Below, one piece after another: positions 38,341-51,386 of a stretch of DNA of 64,000 nt. The stretch comes from Centropus unirufus (Eukaryota; Chordata; Aves; Cuculiformes; Centropidae), in assembly GCA_013397695.1 (NCBI GenBank), contig VYZI01000127.1:2110436-2174435 (forward strand), given 5' to 3'. The position numbers and the translations under genes were made by a program. How positions within the stretch are numbered: position 1 is the stretch's first letter; the number at the start of each line of letters is the position of its first letter. Below the pieces are notes generated by a model. It saw nothing but the letters and a program-made list of their open reading frames with translations, did not search any database and had not been told where the DNA came from.

Positions 38341-39845
38341 AAGTTTTCAGGTCATTGACAAGCTTGACCTAGTCACCCCAGCATGAATTATTTATTTATT
38401 CTGCACAATGTAGCTTCTATTTTGTATGACTTAATGAAAGTCATATTCCTCTGAGTGCATGTTTGAAAGGGTGTGTTCACCATCGGATGTTGTTTATTAA
38501 CATTTTTTGCATTCCTGTCAGCTTTTTATCTCCTCCTTGCAAATAAATTGAAAATCAAGAAAGACAAAGAGTACTTTAATTTATGGCTCTCCTGCAAACA
38601 ATAAAGCAAAGATTTTAAAAACAAAAAGATTCAAGTCTGATCCATCTACCAGTCAAATAGCTGTTTTCAAATAGCATTTTCCTGCTACAATTTTTGCAAC
38701 ACAAAGATGCCAAACCAGCTGTTTTCTGGTTCATATAGTTATTCTATTCCAATGCTTTTTCTTAATGGTCATAGAAAAGTAATTTTTACAAAGTCCATAC
38801 ACATCAGGAAACAGCACTTTTTGACTGTGGATGAAGAAGAAGAACTGCCCGCATGAATTAATCAGAAATGTGGCTTATTTCTGACCTTTTAATGAAAAGA
38901 GTGTTTGGAATGCGAAAACCAAAGCACCCACCTCCTCAGTGCAGGTAGTGTCATCTCACTCCAGTGCACCTCAGACATCAGGCACTTCCCTCCTCTGATT
39001 TGTCAAGAGGCTGAAACCAATGCCACTATTTTCCCAAAGCCTCTCAATTCACTCTTGAATTCAGTCCTTAATGGGAAGCACGGCCCCCAAAAACAGAACA
39101 GATCACGTAGAGTAACAAGGTCAGAAGTAAGCATTAACTCCACTAAAATAGAGGTTAGCATGATGATTGGAGACTTTCATTTTATTTTAAAATTTTAACA
39201 GAAAAGAAAACTTTCAGGGCACCTTTCAGCTGGTGAAAGGTGCCTTTGGCTGACACTGTCTACAGTCTGGCTTATGTGGCTACCCAAAGCAGGAATCATA
39301 TAAGTGACAGTCTTACACTGAAACGATTACCTCACTGTGTGGTGTGCATCAAAGCGTAGTTTGTTTTTACAAGGTTGGAAATTAATTTTGGCTTATACTT
39401 CAGTTGCTATACTTCCTAAGGTTGTAGCATGAAAATGTACAGATAAATTGCAAGGAGATTAGCAGACCAGCAAACCTGAAAACCAGTCTCACGACACTGA
39501 GGCTGATAGCTCAGATAGCATCTCTTAACACAACTGTGGTTTATGTTTGTATTGCAGATATTTAGGTACATGCCCCTTAGTGGAGATCCTACATCTTCTT
39601 TACTCTTGCAATAAGACCGTAAGAGTTCTCATTCAAAGTCCAGGGCAGTCAGTGGGAAATCTCTCACCAATTTGGCAAACCCCTTAGCTAAGCATCTAAA
39701 TGCAGGGAGGGACTGCTTTGTTTATTTCAGGTACAGTCCCCATGATGGGACAGAGAGCTACAAAGGTGAGACCCACAGCAGCTTTTCTACCAAGCCCAGT
39801 ACTTTGGCATGGCTTCTTCCAGCATCACCCCAGAGTTCAAGGACC
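38341..39845. other. Non-coding stretch, AT-rich left part
   Basis: About 38380-38860 is notably AT-rich and free of recognisable repeats, a texture that could hold conserved non-coding elements, but this cannot be tested without alignment. The rest holds only short anonymous frames. Confidence 0.45.
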
Positions 39846-39897
39846 AGCACACCAGGCACACCAGCCTTTCCACACCAGCCTTGCACACCAGCACAGC
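39846..39897. repeat. Degenerate CACACCAG mini-tandem repeat
   Basis: The word CACACCAG (with GC or CCTT linkers) recurs four times within about 50 bp, giving an imperfect tandem array with irregular period. It is low-complexity sequence without coding significance. Confidence 0.7.
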
Positions 39898-41117
39898 CTT
39901 TGCATGAGAGGAGGCTCTTTTACAAAGTACCAGCATTTCAAAGCCTTATGAAAAGGAGTGGATAGGCATAGAAAACGCAGTTCAGAGATTCAAGTTTGAG
40001 TGGTTCAGGAAGCACTCTGAAGGAGCAGGCACTGCAAAGAATTTTATTAAATGCTGCTCTTCAGGAACAAGAGTCTGTAATTGCAGGCAAATTTAGGGTG
40101 AGATGGAGGAGTGATCTGCGAAAGGCTTTGGGACATGATAAAAGAGAGGGCTATTACAAGATGCAGCAAGAACGAGCCAGAATAACATGATATCTTTTCC
40201 TTTTATAAGAAGGATATCTTTCAGACAGAGGAATACAAGTCAGCAAAATCTCTCTGGATCACATGGGAATTATTAACTAAACTGTGAAAATAGGAATCTG
40301 AATAAAAATGGTTAGGAGATGAGGACAATTCCTGGGTAGATGACAAAGGATTATTCTGCAAAGTAGTCTAATGTACTGGGGAAGTCTCTCAGGCTAAACA
40401 TGAGTTCAATACGATCACTAGCAGAGAAGATGGGAATTTCACCTAGTATTTATTGATGTCAAATGCTGGGGGCATTATTAGAATAGAGAAGAGTGATGAT
40501 GCTGTATGGATCAAACCCAATAACCTTGAGAGACAGACTAAGGAAACAGAACGAAGTTTCATAATTTACGAAATCCAAACTCACACACAAGGGGACAAGT
40601 TATCCAGGCTTTTGCAATCATCAGGAGTGCTGCCAGCTGAAAATTATCATAGAAAACCTGTGCATATAAGTTGCGTGATGACCCAGAGTGAGACCCAGCT
40701 CTTGCCACTCAGCTTCCAAAGTCAACCACACACAAGAGGGGAAAGGGCAGGCACGGGATCATGCAGGACAGTAATTCCCACAAAAATGAGATGAGAAATG
40801 AATAAGAAAGAATAAGAATAAGTAAGACTAGTGCCCATTGCACATGGACAGCTATGGGAAGACCTCACGGGACTGCTGCATATATCTTTGTGGCCATGTT
40901 CATGTTGAAGGAATATTAAGTAAAATGTGAAGCAGGTGCTGACCATGGGATTACTGGGGAGGCCTTCTTAATACACCAAACTAAACAACTTTGGCTTTTC
41001 TATAGAAAGAAACAGACAGAAATGACTGTCCTTTGTAAATGCAATAGTGGAGTAAAGAGCAGAGACGGAAAAAAGCAGCTTGAGCCAAGTACAAAGCTCA
41101 AATGCCTATAAACTAGG
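39898..41117. other. Non-coding stretch; possible very old LINE traces
   Basis: The adenine-rich sequence between about 40000 and 40650 has the texture of a decayed CR1 body (for example around 40530-40560), but I could not match it in a consistent order over more than a few dozen bases. The purine-rich run at about 40785-40830 is simple sequence. No gene was recognised. Confidence 0.35.
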
Positions 41118-41145
41118 CATTATTTCCCTTATATGGGAAATAATG
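41118..41145. promoter_or_regulatory. CArG box (SRF-type) inside an 11-bp-arm palindrome
   Basis: CCTTATATGG at 41127-41136 is a perfect CC(A/T)6GG CArG box, the binding site of serum response factor and related MADS-box proteins, which control muscle and immediate-early genes. It lies at the centre of a longer perfect inverted repeat: CATTATTTCCC (41118-41128) and GGGAAATAATG (41135-41145), around TTATAT. The core match is exact, while the symmetric extension is beyond what SRF needs. There is no recognised promoter nearby, so if functional it would be a distal element. Function is inferred from sequence alone. Confidence 0.5.
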
Positions 41146-44100
41146 AGTCAGTTTTTCAGTGCTAGGGCACCGAAGTGCCCTCCAAATAGGCACAGCAAGA
41201 GCAAGTAGTCTCCCTGCTTCCTGGACACACCTATATAAGTGTTTGGACACAGTTATATAGTGGATGTAGATGAGAGGACTGACCTTCATGATCCAGGAAA
41301 TTTTTTCCAGGCCCACTTGATTAGAAAGATATGGATGACATGTGCATACAGAAAGGAAAACGGAAGAAGGAAAGGCCACTAAAATACAGAGAGGAAGCCC
41401 TAGGGGACTGCAATCACATATAAGCAGTAGTATTTTCTTGTGAGAATCAAGGCACACACAGCTGCGGCCATCATTCAACCACACACTCTTTATGCCTCAA
41501 TTTTAAGATTCCTTTTAACTCAAAATATCTATCAAGACAAATAAAAGTACTGCTTCTTTCTTCCTCTGTTCATGACATGGAAAGAGAAGTGGCCCTAACT
41601 GTGTCAGTCTATATCATGGCAAATGTGCACCTTCGCCGTGCAGTGCAAAGCCTACGTGGCAGTAACAGCTCCCAACATGACCTCCCTCCAGGAGCAACAT
41701 TGCTCACCAGAGTCATCTGCAGTTCATTATCTCTGGGAAGAGGAAATGGAGCATGATGTTATGTTGAATTACGGAATGTCCCTAAGTGTCTTGTGTAAAG
41801 GAGCAGAGAGTCAATACAAATTGAGTTCAAAGGAGATAGATCCCAGAGAAAACATGGAAGCAACAGTACTGAATTCATTGAACTTTGCATTCTTTTTTCA
41901 GATTACAAAAATTTCAGAAATCTCCAGGAGAATCTAATGGCCCCAAGATGATTTGTTCTACTTGGATAACAAGTTTCCTGAAAACCCTACAAATTAGCAT
42001 GGAACGCAGCTTTGGCTTTGCAGGACACAAAGTCATCACTCATTGATAAAGAAATGCCTAAAAGACCTGTGTCCAATGTTGCAGGGTTTTGTTCAAAGTC
42101 GGCTTTGTCAAGGAGGAAGGGCAAGAGCAGAGCTGCTCTTACTCATTGCTGGCAAGAGGACAGGAATCAATGTTTTCAAATATGAATTTGTGTGCTGAAG
42201 GGAAGTATTTATTGAACTGAAACAAAACGCTGACTACCAAGGACTATGATATTTTTTCAGAATATTTGTACAAAGCAGATCATAGTCTAGGTCGGAACAT
42301 GAAAAAGTCATACATTTAAAGAGTTTAGAGGGTTTAGTAGCAGCTGACCATTTTGTGGACCTGGAATGCTTATTTACAAGGTTTAAACAACACTCACTGT
42401 AATTGCGCAACTTCCTTGGTCAGTTCCAACAGAGTAAGAATTGGCTATGGTGGCAAAACTGCACAGAGAAATGCATACACTAATTCTTGGCCCTTCCAGT
42501 GTCTGATAACGCAAGTTGATAGCCTTACTTTGGCGGAATTTACCCTCAGATAAAAGATCAGGTTCCTGTATGCCACCCTTGCCCTGCTGGCTTCCGCAGT
42601 GCCACAGGCACAGAGCTGGCAGGCTGGAAGGTGAGGCAGGAGCCTACAGAGATGCGATATCACCGTCTGACATAAGAAAACAGAGTAAACAGAGAGGGAG
42701 CTACACTGAAGAATGAGGGAAGAATGTGCTTGCTCTTGCACGCTTTTCTCACGAGGACACACACGATCTTTTCTGTACAATGGGGCTTGCGGTGAGTAGG
42801 GAATAGCTGCCCGTTATAGGTGGTGCGCAGGCATCAGTGATGGGGAGGCACTCATGTCATGTTCGGCTCTGGGATGCACAACCGAACAGGTTGTGACACC
42901 ACCCTCATTGTTGACACTTCTATGCTGAAAGAGGAGCAGGATTTTATCTACTTTCTGCTGAGAAACAATGCACCAGCCTTGCCACAACAAACTATCTAAT
43001 AAACCATAATTATGTGCCTGTGATTCATTACACAACATATGGACTATACCAAGCAACTTGGCAGCTACGTCAGCTATCAAGGATTGAAGAGCAGGGATGT
43101 GACAGCTGTGAGATCAAACAAAAATAAGAGTGGAATGTATCATCCAAAATAAGGACCTCTTTTATTTCTTTTCTTTGTGTGGTCTCATAAAAATATAGGA
43201 CTAACTGTCCAGGAAGCAACAGTTGTTACTGTTGTTTATTTATTCAGGTTCTACAGATCACTATTTAATGTGCATTCTGGCTTAGCAAGAAAAAAAAAAA
43301 AAGGTTTCTTTATTTCTAACTTGCATTTTCACAATGGTTCTCATTTTGCTGGGTTTTTTCCACCTTTCATTCTCTCCTTTGACAAAAGAAAACAAAGAAA
43401 GTTCGGGTGGGGAGGGAGGTGGTGGTAGGATGAAGACAAAGGGAAAAAATAGAAAAAAACCCTCGCTTTCTGATATTCAAAAGATGAGTGACAGCTGCAT
43501 CTTTCATACGGCTCTTTCTTTGGAAGAACTGAGCACTGAGATTTCAAGAAAAGGAGTAATTTCCACTGAGTAGGACAGTCTAGTTTTATTCCCTTCCAAA
43601 AAAATGTAATTGGCTTCATCAAGTACTTCTTGAAAAGGTAACTTCAGAGACATCAAAACATGTGCTTTACTGGTTCGTATTTATAATGACATCTCTCTAC
43701 CAGCTCATATTCGCAATGACTTCCCTCTCAAACTCATGCACCAGTGTAAGACTGCTTAACGCAGTAGTGCCTGGGGACAGGATGGAAGTGAATGCTGATG
43801 TGTACCGTAGTCCCAGGAAAAAAGTATCCCCTTCAATCTTTTTCAAATTTACTAAAAAATGCCTAAACCGGATATGATCCTCTACACCCCATGCATGCCA
43901 AAAAGGGAGCCAAGAATTCACGGATACACTTTTCTTCTCTCCAAGTAGCATATTCTCCCATTCAGAAGGAAGAAAAATCCCATCAGACCAAAAGACTTCC
44001 AGGAAGCAGTGGGATTAATTTATTGTTGACGGCGTCCAAGCTCTGTTTCTTTAGGCACAGGCATGAAGGGGCATTTTACATCCCTATTTATGTAACTAAT

Positions 44101-45164
44101 GAATACAGGAGACCGCTTAGCAACCTCTCGTCAGGCAGCATGAGACTCATCTTCCCAAAAAACCGACTCACCAAGATGTGGCACAACTCTGTTTTAGTGT
44201 GCGTTAATAGAGGAAATGATGACTTTACTTCACATTACACAGACATTTTTTTCCACGCTTTCTAAAGGTTTTAGGGTTTTGGGAGGTACATTTTTATTTA
44301 ATGATAATGTTCTAATTTTTCTCTATCTACTCAATAAGTATTTTATCTGTTATGTCCTCATTAAAAGCTTTATTTTAAGAGCATATGAACTTACGTTGCA
44401 TTTTCCCCATTCTATCAACCAGGAGTTCTTGCATTAAGGCAAATCTGGTTTGGCTTGCGAGACAGGACACAAAGATCAAATGCCAGAAAGAAATTATATA
44501 GACAGGGGTTATAATGCTGCATAAAGTGAATCCTAATGTCACAATTGCCATCTCAAAGTTCAGTCCTTTGAAGCAGTGAACCAGCAGCCTCTGCTCTCTC
44601 TAGAAAATCCAGGAAGTGCTTTGTTCACAAAGGACAGCATCCTGCCACCCTGACCCAGTTTGCACCACATTACACCTGCTCAGTGTGAAACTGGGGCAAT
44701 CAAAGCATGACACTAAAGCAGGGACTGAAAGAAAAGAGCCTGGTGGCCTCTCGTACCTCACTGCAGCCATAAACAGGTAGGGCAGGGCTGGGCTTGGGAG
44801 CGGCATTCCCTGACGGAGAGAGTTAAGGTTTTTAGGTAGTTGGTGTACAGAAGGAATCAACAGGTTTTGATTTCTGCCTGAGGGCAAACCAGTCCCTCTC
44901 AAGACACCTTGGTAGCTTCTTGCTGTTTTACAGCTGCCCATGGTGAAAACCCCGCTCCCTTTCTATTGAAGTTTTAATCTTCAAGTGGCTCAAGCAGCTT
45001 GGAGAGGCACCTGGCTTTCCAGGGAAATTACTAAAATAGTTTTCTTCACATTATTTTTCCTTTCCCCCTGAAGCCAGCAGGTGACATCTGGAAGCCATAC
45101 AAAACAAAGAGCAAATTGTCATTCCAAAACGATTAGCAGCTCCACCTCATCTGTGCAGCTGCTG
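41146..45164. other. Non-coding stretch, no gene recognised
   Basis: Open frames up to 124 codons (43891-44265, plus) are anonymous. There is an A homopolymer at about 43290-43302. A G-rich patch at 43405-43419 has three runs of three or more G followed by GG. No repeat element or RNA gene was recognised. Confidence 0.5.
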
Positions 45165-45216
45165 CGGCCGCTCTGACAGGCTGCCTGTCCTCCCGCACCA
45201 CCGCGCGAGGAGCTCG
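45165..45216. other. Small CpG cluster
   Basis: Seven CpG dinucleotides fall within 52 bp, including a GCGGCCGC octamer (45164-45171) and CCGCGCGAGG. The rest of the window is CpG-poor. The patch is far too short for a standard CpG island. It might mark a weak promoter or exon edge in a bird genome, where GC-rich sequence is often under-assembled, but no gene structure can be attached to it. Confidence 0.5.
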
Positions 45217-48200
45217 GCAGGTCCAGGGCCAGCATCCTGGCAGTGCTCTGCTTCCTCACCACAGCTATCTCGATATGCCTTGCATCACAGGGAAGAGGAA
45301 CATCTTGAGCATCTCAGAGAAAGAGCGGTAGGGATTTAGCTAAAACAACTCCGATTTGTGCACGGCAGGGTGACTCACTTCTAGGGGATTGTGCTTGTGG
45401 CATGGAAGGGAAGTCAGCACATCACTGCTACTCACGGATTGTCCGCACAGCGTTCTCCTAAGAACTGGAGGTAGTCCTGCCAGCACCTTGTAGTCACAAG
45501 AGAACCTTCTCTTCCTCATGGAGAGCCTGTACACCTTTGGCAGGAGAGGCACACAGCACGGTCTCTGTCGCCGAGCTGAGCCCTCTGCATCCAGCCCCAT
45601 CAGGCACCTACACCAGTGCTTGTCAGAGAGACTTTGAGTGTCGCAGCTCTGTGTCTGTCTGCTTTACTGCATGGACTTGAAATGCAGATCTCCATGCTCA
45701 AAGGTACAGGAGTGAAAAGAAAGGGATTTAAAAGATGAGGAAGCATGACAGACATGAGTAGGCAGGAGATACACCACCTCTTTTTCCCAGGTCTCACGAG
45801 CTGGGCTGCCTGCCTGTTTTTTTTCAGGCATACCTGCAATCTCAGCAGTAAGGTGCTTCTCTTTTCTCTGTCCATTCTTTGCACACTGTTAAATCATATT
45901 TTCTCTTCCTGAGTCCACCAGCCTGGGACTGGAAGGTCCTTGGTCCATCAACACTGTCCTCTATGGTAGATGTAGAGGTTAAAATAAGAACAGAACAAAA
46001 CCAAACCACAGCAGCTGCTTAGGGTTTGCAGAAATGAGTGCCATACATACACTGGAGTTCTTTATTTTGGGACAAAAGGTGCTGCAGAGGTGTAGAATCA
46101 TTCTATTACCTGAAGAAAATTCAGTGTATGTGATGTGGGGGCACTGAATTTCTCCGCTCTGGTGGCACTTGTATGCAGCCCGGTACGCTTAGCCTGCCCG
46201 TGTCGGCTGCCCTGAACAGACACGAAACCAGCCAAGAAGGCAGAGCCCCTCTACACAGTCAGCTCCTGCTCCTCCAGGGCTTGTGGCTAAGGAAATGCAA
46301 AGTGGAAACATCACCTGGTCCCTACGTTCTCCAAGCTCCTCTTGCAGGTGAATCTAAGCAGCAAAATACTTTAGTTTTAAAACTGAGAAACATGGCATGC
46401 ATACATAAAAGCTGCGTGAAACTGTGCGAGTTTGCCCAGCTGGGAGGAGGCAGGAGGGGCACACACTACTCTCGTGTTTTACTCTGCTGCCCTAAGCAAT
46501 TTACTTCTCAGGCAGTAGCTACGTGTCCAGGAGCAGGTTGCTCTTGGGGTGGGATAGAACCTTGGGCACAGTGCTGTGCTCATGTGGCTGGCCAGCTTCC
46601 AGGTCAAAGCCAAGGCATCATCCTCCTAGCTTGGAGCAGGAGCACCTGCACCCGGCTGAGGGAACACGTGCCCCACCTGCTAAATGCTAGAAATTTGTTT
46701 AATAAAAAGTCCCAGGCTCCAAGGCTGCAGCAAGAGCAGGGATGAGGTAAGACCTGCCTGAGTCATGGGACCCTCATCACTTCTGATACCTACTGAGGTA
46801 CAAACCAACTCCATGCTATGCCCAGGAACCTGTAAAAATATAAATCAACGTAGTCTTACTGTAAGTGTATTACAAATTTCACGCCAAAGTTTAACAGGAA
46901 AATTACTGAAACTATGCAGGGGCACATTGGCTTTGACTTGTCTGAGTGACAGGGAAAAGGGAGGATGAGGAACATCTAACACCATTTTGCTACAGATTAA
47001 AAAAATGTTAAAGTAACATCCATAGCCAAGCACTTCAAAATTATGCACAATAATCTGTCATAGGAACTTAAAGTAAAATTAAATTACATTTTCTTTTAAC
47101 AGTACTAGTACTGTAAATGAGCTGAAAATCAAATTCATCTCAGCAAATAGTTTAGCAGGTGAAATTGCACTGATAGTGTAATGACACATGTGAAAACTGC
47201 TACTGATGATCCAACAGAGCCTGAGCTATACCAGCATGCAGAAGGGTTAAAGGATGCTCAAGTGATCCCTCATGCCCCACCAGGGAGTTTGGTTTTGGGA
47301 AATTTGTGGGAGAGAGAGTTGGTGTGATCAGCAGGAGGTGGAAGGACTTGCAGGTGGCTCTGTGATGCTCAGAGGAGATGAGGAGTAGCTGCCATGTGGC
47401 AGAAAAAAAACCTATTTCTGCCTTGTATATGAAGGCGTTTCCCTAAAATGATGTGGCATAATCAGAAATAAGAAAACCAGACTCAGAAAAGTATAGCAAT
47501 TTTGAGGGGACCCTCAGTCTCTTCAGCAGGTGATGAGAAGGTGATAAATAAGAAGCAGGTGTGTGACTGGTAGGTAGGAGGAGAGTGACCAGAAGGTGTG
47601 GAAGGGCTGAGGGCCAGAAGCAGAGAGGGCCCACAAGACAGGAGGTCCAGGTAGGTATATCAGAGACTCAAGATGCAGAAGGTACATAGCAGGGGATTGT
47701 TTTCTTTGAATCATCATGTCCTGAGGTTTTCCTGTTGCCTGTTTCCTCCTCCAAGTTCCTAATGAAAAAACCTTAAGCAGCTGAGAAGAATGGGGACAGA
47801 AAATCCAGAGGACCCGTATGAAAGACCTCCGACATAGACCAAAGATGTATGCACCTGAAAAGAGATCTCCTGAGGCTGCATATACAGTATAAAACCCCCT
47901 TGCCTGCTTTCTGAGAAGCTTTCAGAAGACAAGTACATGAAAACATGGTAAGTATTTTCCTCTGCCGCAACAACAGCAAAAAGTGTCATGATTAATTTAA
48001 CTAGCTTGGTTTGCTTCATATGTGGTCTTTCAGAATGCTAGTGGCACAGAGGCTGAGGAAAAAAACAAACCAAAAATATTCTTTTCTCCTGAGATGCAAG
48101 AGAGACCACAGAGTCAGAGTCAATCCCCAGGTTTCCATTGCGGCTTTAGTTCTGAACTGGGTCACCAAAACTCTGGGGACTGTCTAACTTGCAGTCACAT

Positions 48201-50016
48201 CTAGTCTGGTAAAATTTGATTCGGGGAGTAGAAAACTTGGAAAAATCTCATCACGATTTTGTAAATTCTCATCCTTTTCTAGATCCTGATTTTGTTCAGG
48301 CTTAACCTAAGCCTGATCCAGTTCTGAAGAATGGCATCTCTGTGCAGAATACACCGGGGAAACAGAGCATATGCTTTCTCTGAAAGTTTCCTTAGGAGGA
48401 GACAAGTTTTACTAGAAGCCAAAACATGGTAATTTTTATATAAAGGTCAGTGTGAGCACATTGCACCCCACTCCCTGTCACCAAACCGCTAGCCAGATAT
48501 GAAGAATACTTTCACTCTCTTTAGCTCTGACACGTGTCTGTAACAATTCTAAAAAGGGGACATGGTCACTTTGCCGAGCAAAGGAAAAACATCCCTACCA
48601 ATAGTGAAGCTGTCCAAACAAAACTTCATTTCCTGAGCTGGCATGGCTCTTGCAGTAGTCTGGCCAAATTCGGACTCCATTTGCTCTTCGTTTATTTTCA
48701 TCCAGAACTGCACGTGTTGGAGCAAACTTGTTTACTTGGATGTCATAACAACCTCTCAGGAAACGGGATTGTAGGAACTTCAGAACACTACGTTGGAAGT
48801 ATATCTATTAGCTGCCCCACAGCCTGCCTTCTTCCCTCTCCCGTGTAAAGGGATGGCATATAATCATGTGAAGAAGTAGTTTCACTTACTTGTGCAGGGT
48901 CAGATTATAACCATGGCTTCTAAATGTCATCTAAAGAGCTAGGATGTTCAGTGCTCTTTTTCCACCTTCTTGGCTCATATATGAAGCTTGCAGCCAAGAT
49001 TTCCAGTTATCCAAAGGGCCAGAAGAGGTGCGTGGAGACTCATACTGCAATATTTTAAAACCATCTGTGCAGCTTGTGGCCAACCAAAATCCCTCACCCT
49101 GTAGGGCAGGCTATGGTACAGTATGATTCTATTTGCTGTATGTGACTTCAGCTGAAAACACTGCAGCATTACACATTCTATGGCATGTCCACAAAAACTT
49201 GCTGTGCCAGCAAAATATAACAGCTAGGAAAGCAGCTCTGCTTCATGAAAATCACAGACCTGTTGCTGTGACATCCTATGAGTCCATATCCACAAAGGGT
49301 ATAAATTAAACAGTCAAATTAAGTGAAGAATGCCTTCATTTTCTGAGTGCCTCATCCATAGACCCATAGAAGTCTAAAGACATCTTTACATTGTGTTGTA
49401 TCAGACTAAACCAGCAGCTGCGCATTATACATACGTATTTCCTTGACAATCCCTATTGAAAGACATTCTTGCAGCTTAAGCAGAAGTTTACCTCTCTCTA
49501 AATGATTTAACCAAGACTTGCATGCTATGAAGATGGTTGATCTCATCTGAACTTTCAGCAGCTCCGGGTTAACTCTTGTGTGATGGAGGAAGGCAGGGCT
49601 GTCAGAGAGCCTGAGGAGCCTCACACAGAGACAGCTGCCTCCACTGAGGCAGGAGAAGGGATTAACAACTTCGCACCTTGCTGCTTCCTGCAGCTGAACA
49701 GGTGGCTCTGTGGGGTGTCTCCTCAGCAGCAGCCCACATGGGGGTTGTGTGGATCAGCGTTTCAGGGCACCCTCCTCTGAAACCTGAAGGTATCTCCAGC
49801 TGGGAAGGCTAAATACTTAACTCTTCCCATTGCTTACACGAATCCAGTTTGGCAGCACGTAGTGTGGGCTTATTCCCCTTTTAACCTACTAGTCAGACAC
49901 ATGCTACTGGAAAGTCAGTATAAAGCAGACCTTATACCCCAAAGTCCCAGGTGTTGCTGCTCTTCTCACAGCCTCTGAAAAATCTTTCCAGGAGAATAAG
50001 ACTTTGCAGCAGCCAG
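45217..50016. other. Non-coding stretch, contains the longest (anonymous) open frame
   Basis: The longest open frame in the window is here, 190 codons at 46173-46745 on the plus strand. It shows no recognisable domain, signal peptide or membrane segment and contains low-information Leu/Gln/Ser/Cys-rich sequence. Sequence here is GC-richer, so stops are rarer, and roughly one such frame is expected by chance in 64 kb. The remaining sequence has no recognised element. Confidence 0.5.
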
Positions 50017-50290
50017 CTACATCTCCTCGCCTGTGGCGTGCTGGGCCAGCTGCTCTCCGGGCACCGTGCCCTGCAGGGCAGAGCCAGTGAAGGCGCCTGA
50101 CTCACACCGGAGTGACCTGTCAAGAAACAGCTGGAGGCACTCAATGGTCCTGGGGTGCTGGACACAGAGCCTTGTCAAGGCTGTGTACGGAATATTCTGG
50201 GGTTTTGTGATGGGCCGCTTCCTTCGGAGCCAAAAGTCATGGGTTTCGTGGCCAAACAGATGGACTGCACTGGAAGGAGGGAGAGGCCAC

Positions 50291-51386
50291 CTGAGGAAGA
50301 GCAATAGAAGTCACCACCAAACATGTGCCGGGCTCCATAGCAACGTGAGATTAGCCCAAACATGCCATTGCATTGTAGACCTCTAGATATCCACATACTC
50401 TCCCTTACTCACACACTAAAACCCTCTCCGGACTCCAGCGTTTTCAGTGGCCTCCCTCCAGCAGCCTCCCTGCACTGCTCTATCCTGCTCAACAGAGGCC
50501 ATGAGCCAAGTTCTGACCTCCCTTGCTGTCTTTCCATCCCAAGTAACCTAATATACAAATACCTAATACACCTCAGTTTGCCCCTCTTTTTCACCCCCGA
50601 GTATTACAGGCTCTTCCACATCATTGACCTGTGAGAGGAAGAAACTCAGAGAAGGGTTTCCCAAATGGATACAAGTGCCACCAGCAATACTGTCACAACT
50701 GCTGTTGAGGTTGATGCTAATTCACAAAAGCCTTGCACTGGCAAGTTATTTCATTAACACAGTCCTTTAATTCAGCCACCAGCACCACCTCTGTTCAGCT
50801 GCAAATCTTTTGCCAGGCCTCACACTTAGTGCCCAGCACTCCTGCATGTGTCCAGTAAGGGCCCATTCCCTCCCCACCTGAGGGGCCCATGGCAGAAGCA
50901 AACCAGTAAGCCTGGTCCTGGAAAATATAGCCAGGAGCAGGGCCGTTCTTACTTCCCATAAATAAAAGCCTCATCACACTGCCCTGATGTGCAGAGCACA
51001 GAGCTCTATCTCCCTCTCAGAAGATTCCCCGTGACTTGTTGCCTCTCATTGCAAAGCCACATCCTGTCTCTGGATGTCCTTTCCCAATATGTGCAAAGCT
51101 TGTCCTCTTGCTGCTACCTTCCCTGGTTGTGCCAGTGCCCATAGCAGTCTAACACTGTCCCTTGTGCTTAGGGATGGGTAAACTAAACAGGGCTAGATAA
51201 AAATCCCCCTCTCCCTCCCTAGCTGTATCATGTGTCCAATACCAAAACAGTCTCAAGGCAGCTCTGCTCCATGTTCTGAGTCCTGTCATCGTCAGCACAG
51301 ACTTTTACCGGAATGTAACACAGCTGGTCTTGTTTTTCCTAGCTGCTCCCTGCTGTCGTGAAGTGGTTTATCAGCACAAACAGCGA
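50291..51386. other. Non-coding stretch, no gene recognised
   Basis: Only short anonymous frames. A segment near 50640-50670 faintly recalls the MIR SINE core but is too short to call. Confidence 0.5.

Noticed and set aside
40000..40650. Possible decayed CR1 body
   Set aside because: Texture and a few words are suggestive, but no ordered match could be sustained by eye.
43405..43419. G-quadruplex
   Set aside because: Only three runs of three or more G; the fourth run has two G, so a stable structure is doubtful.
45073..45095. CCAGCAGGTGACA as a third CTCF-like site
   Set aside because: A mismatch in the GGC core that CTCF recognition depends on; weaker than the two sites reported.
46173..46745. 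190-codon plus-strand open frame, the longest in the window
   Set aside because: No recognisable domain, GC-rich context lowers stop frequency, and about one such frame is expected by chance in 64 kb. No start or splice context supports it.
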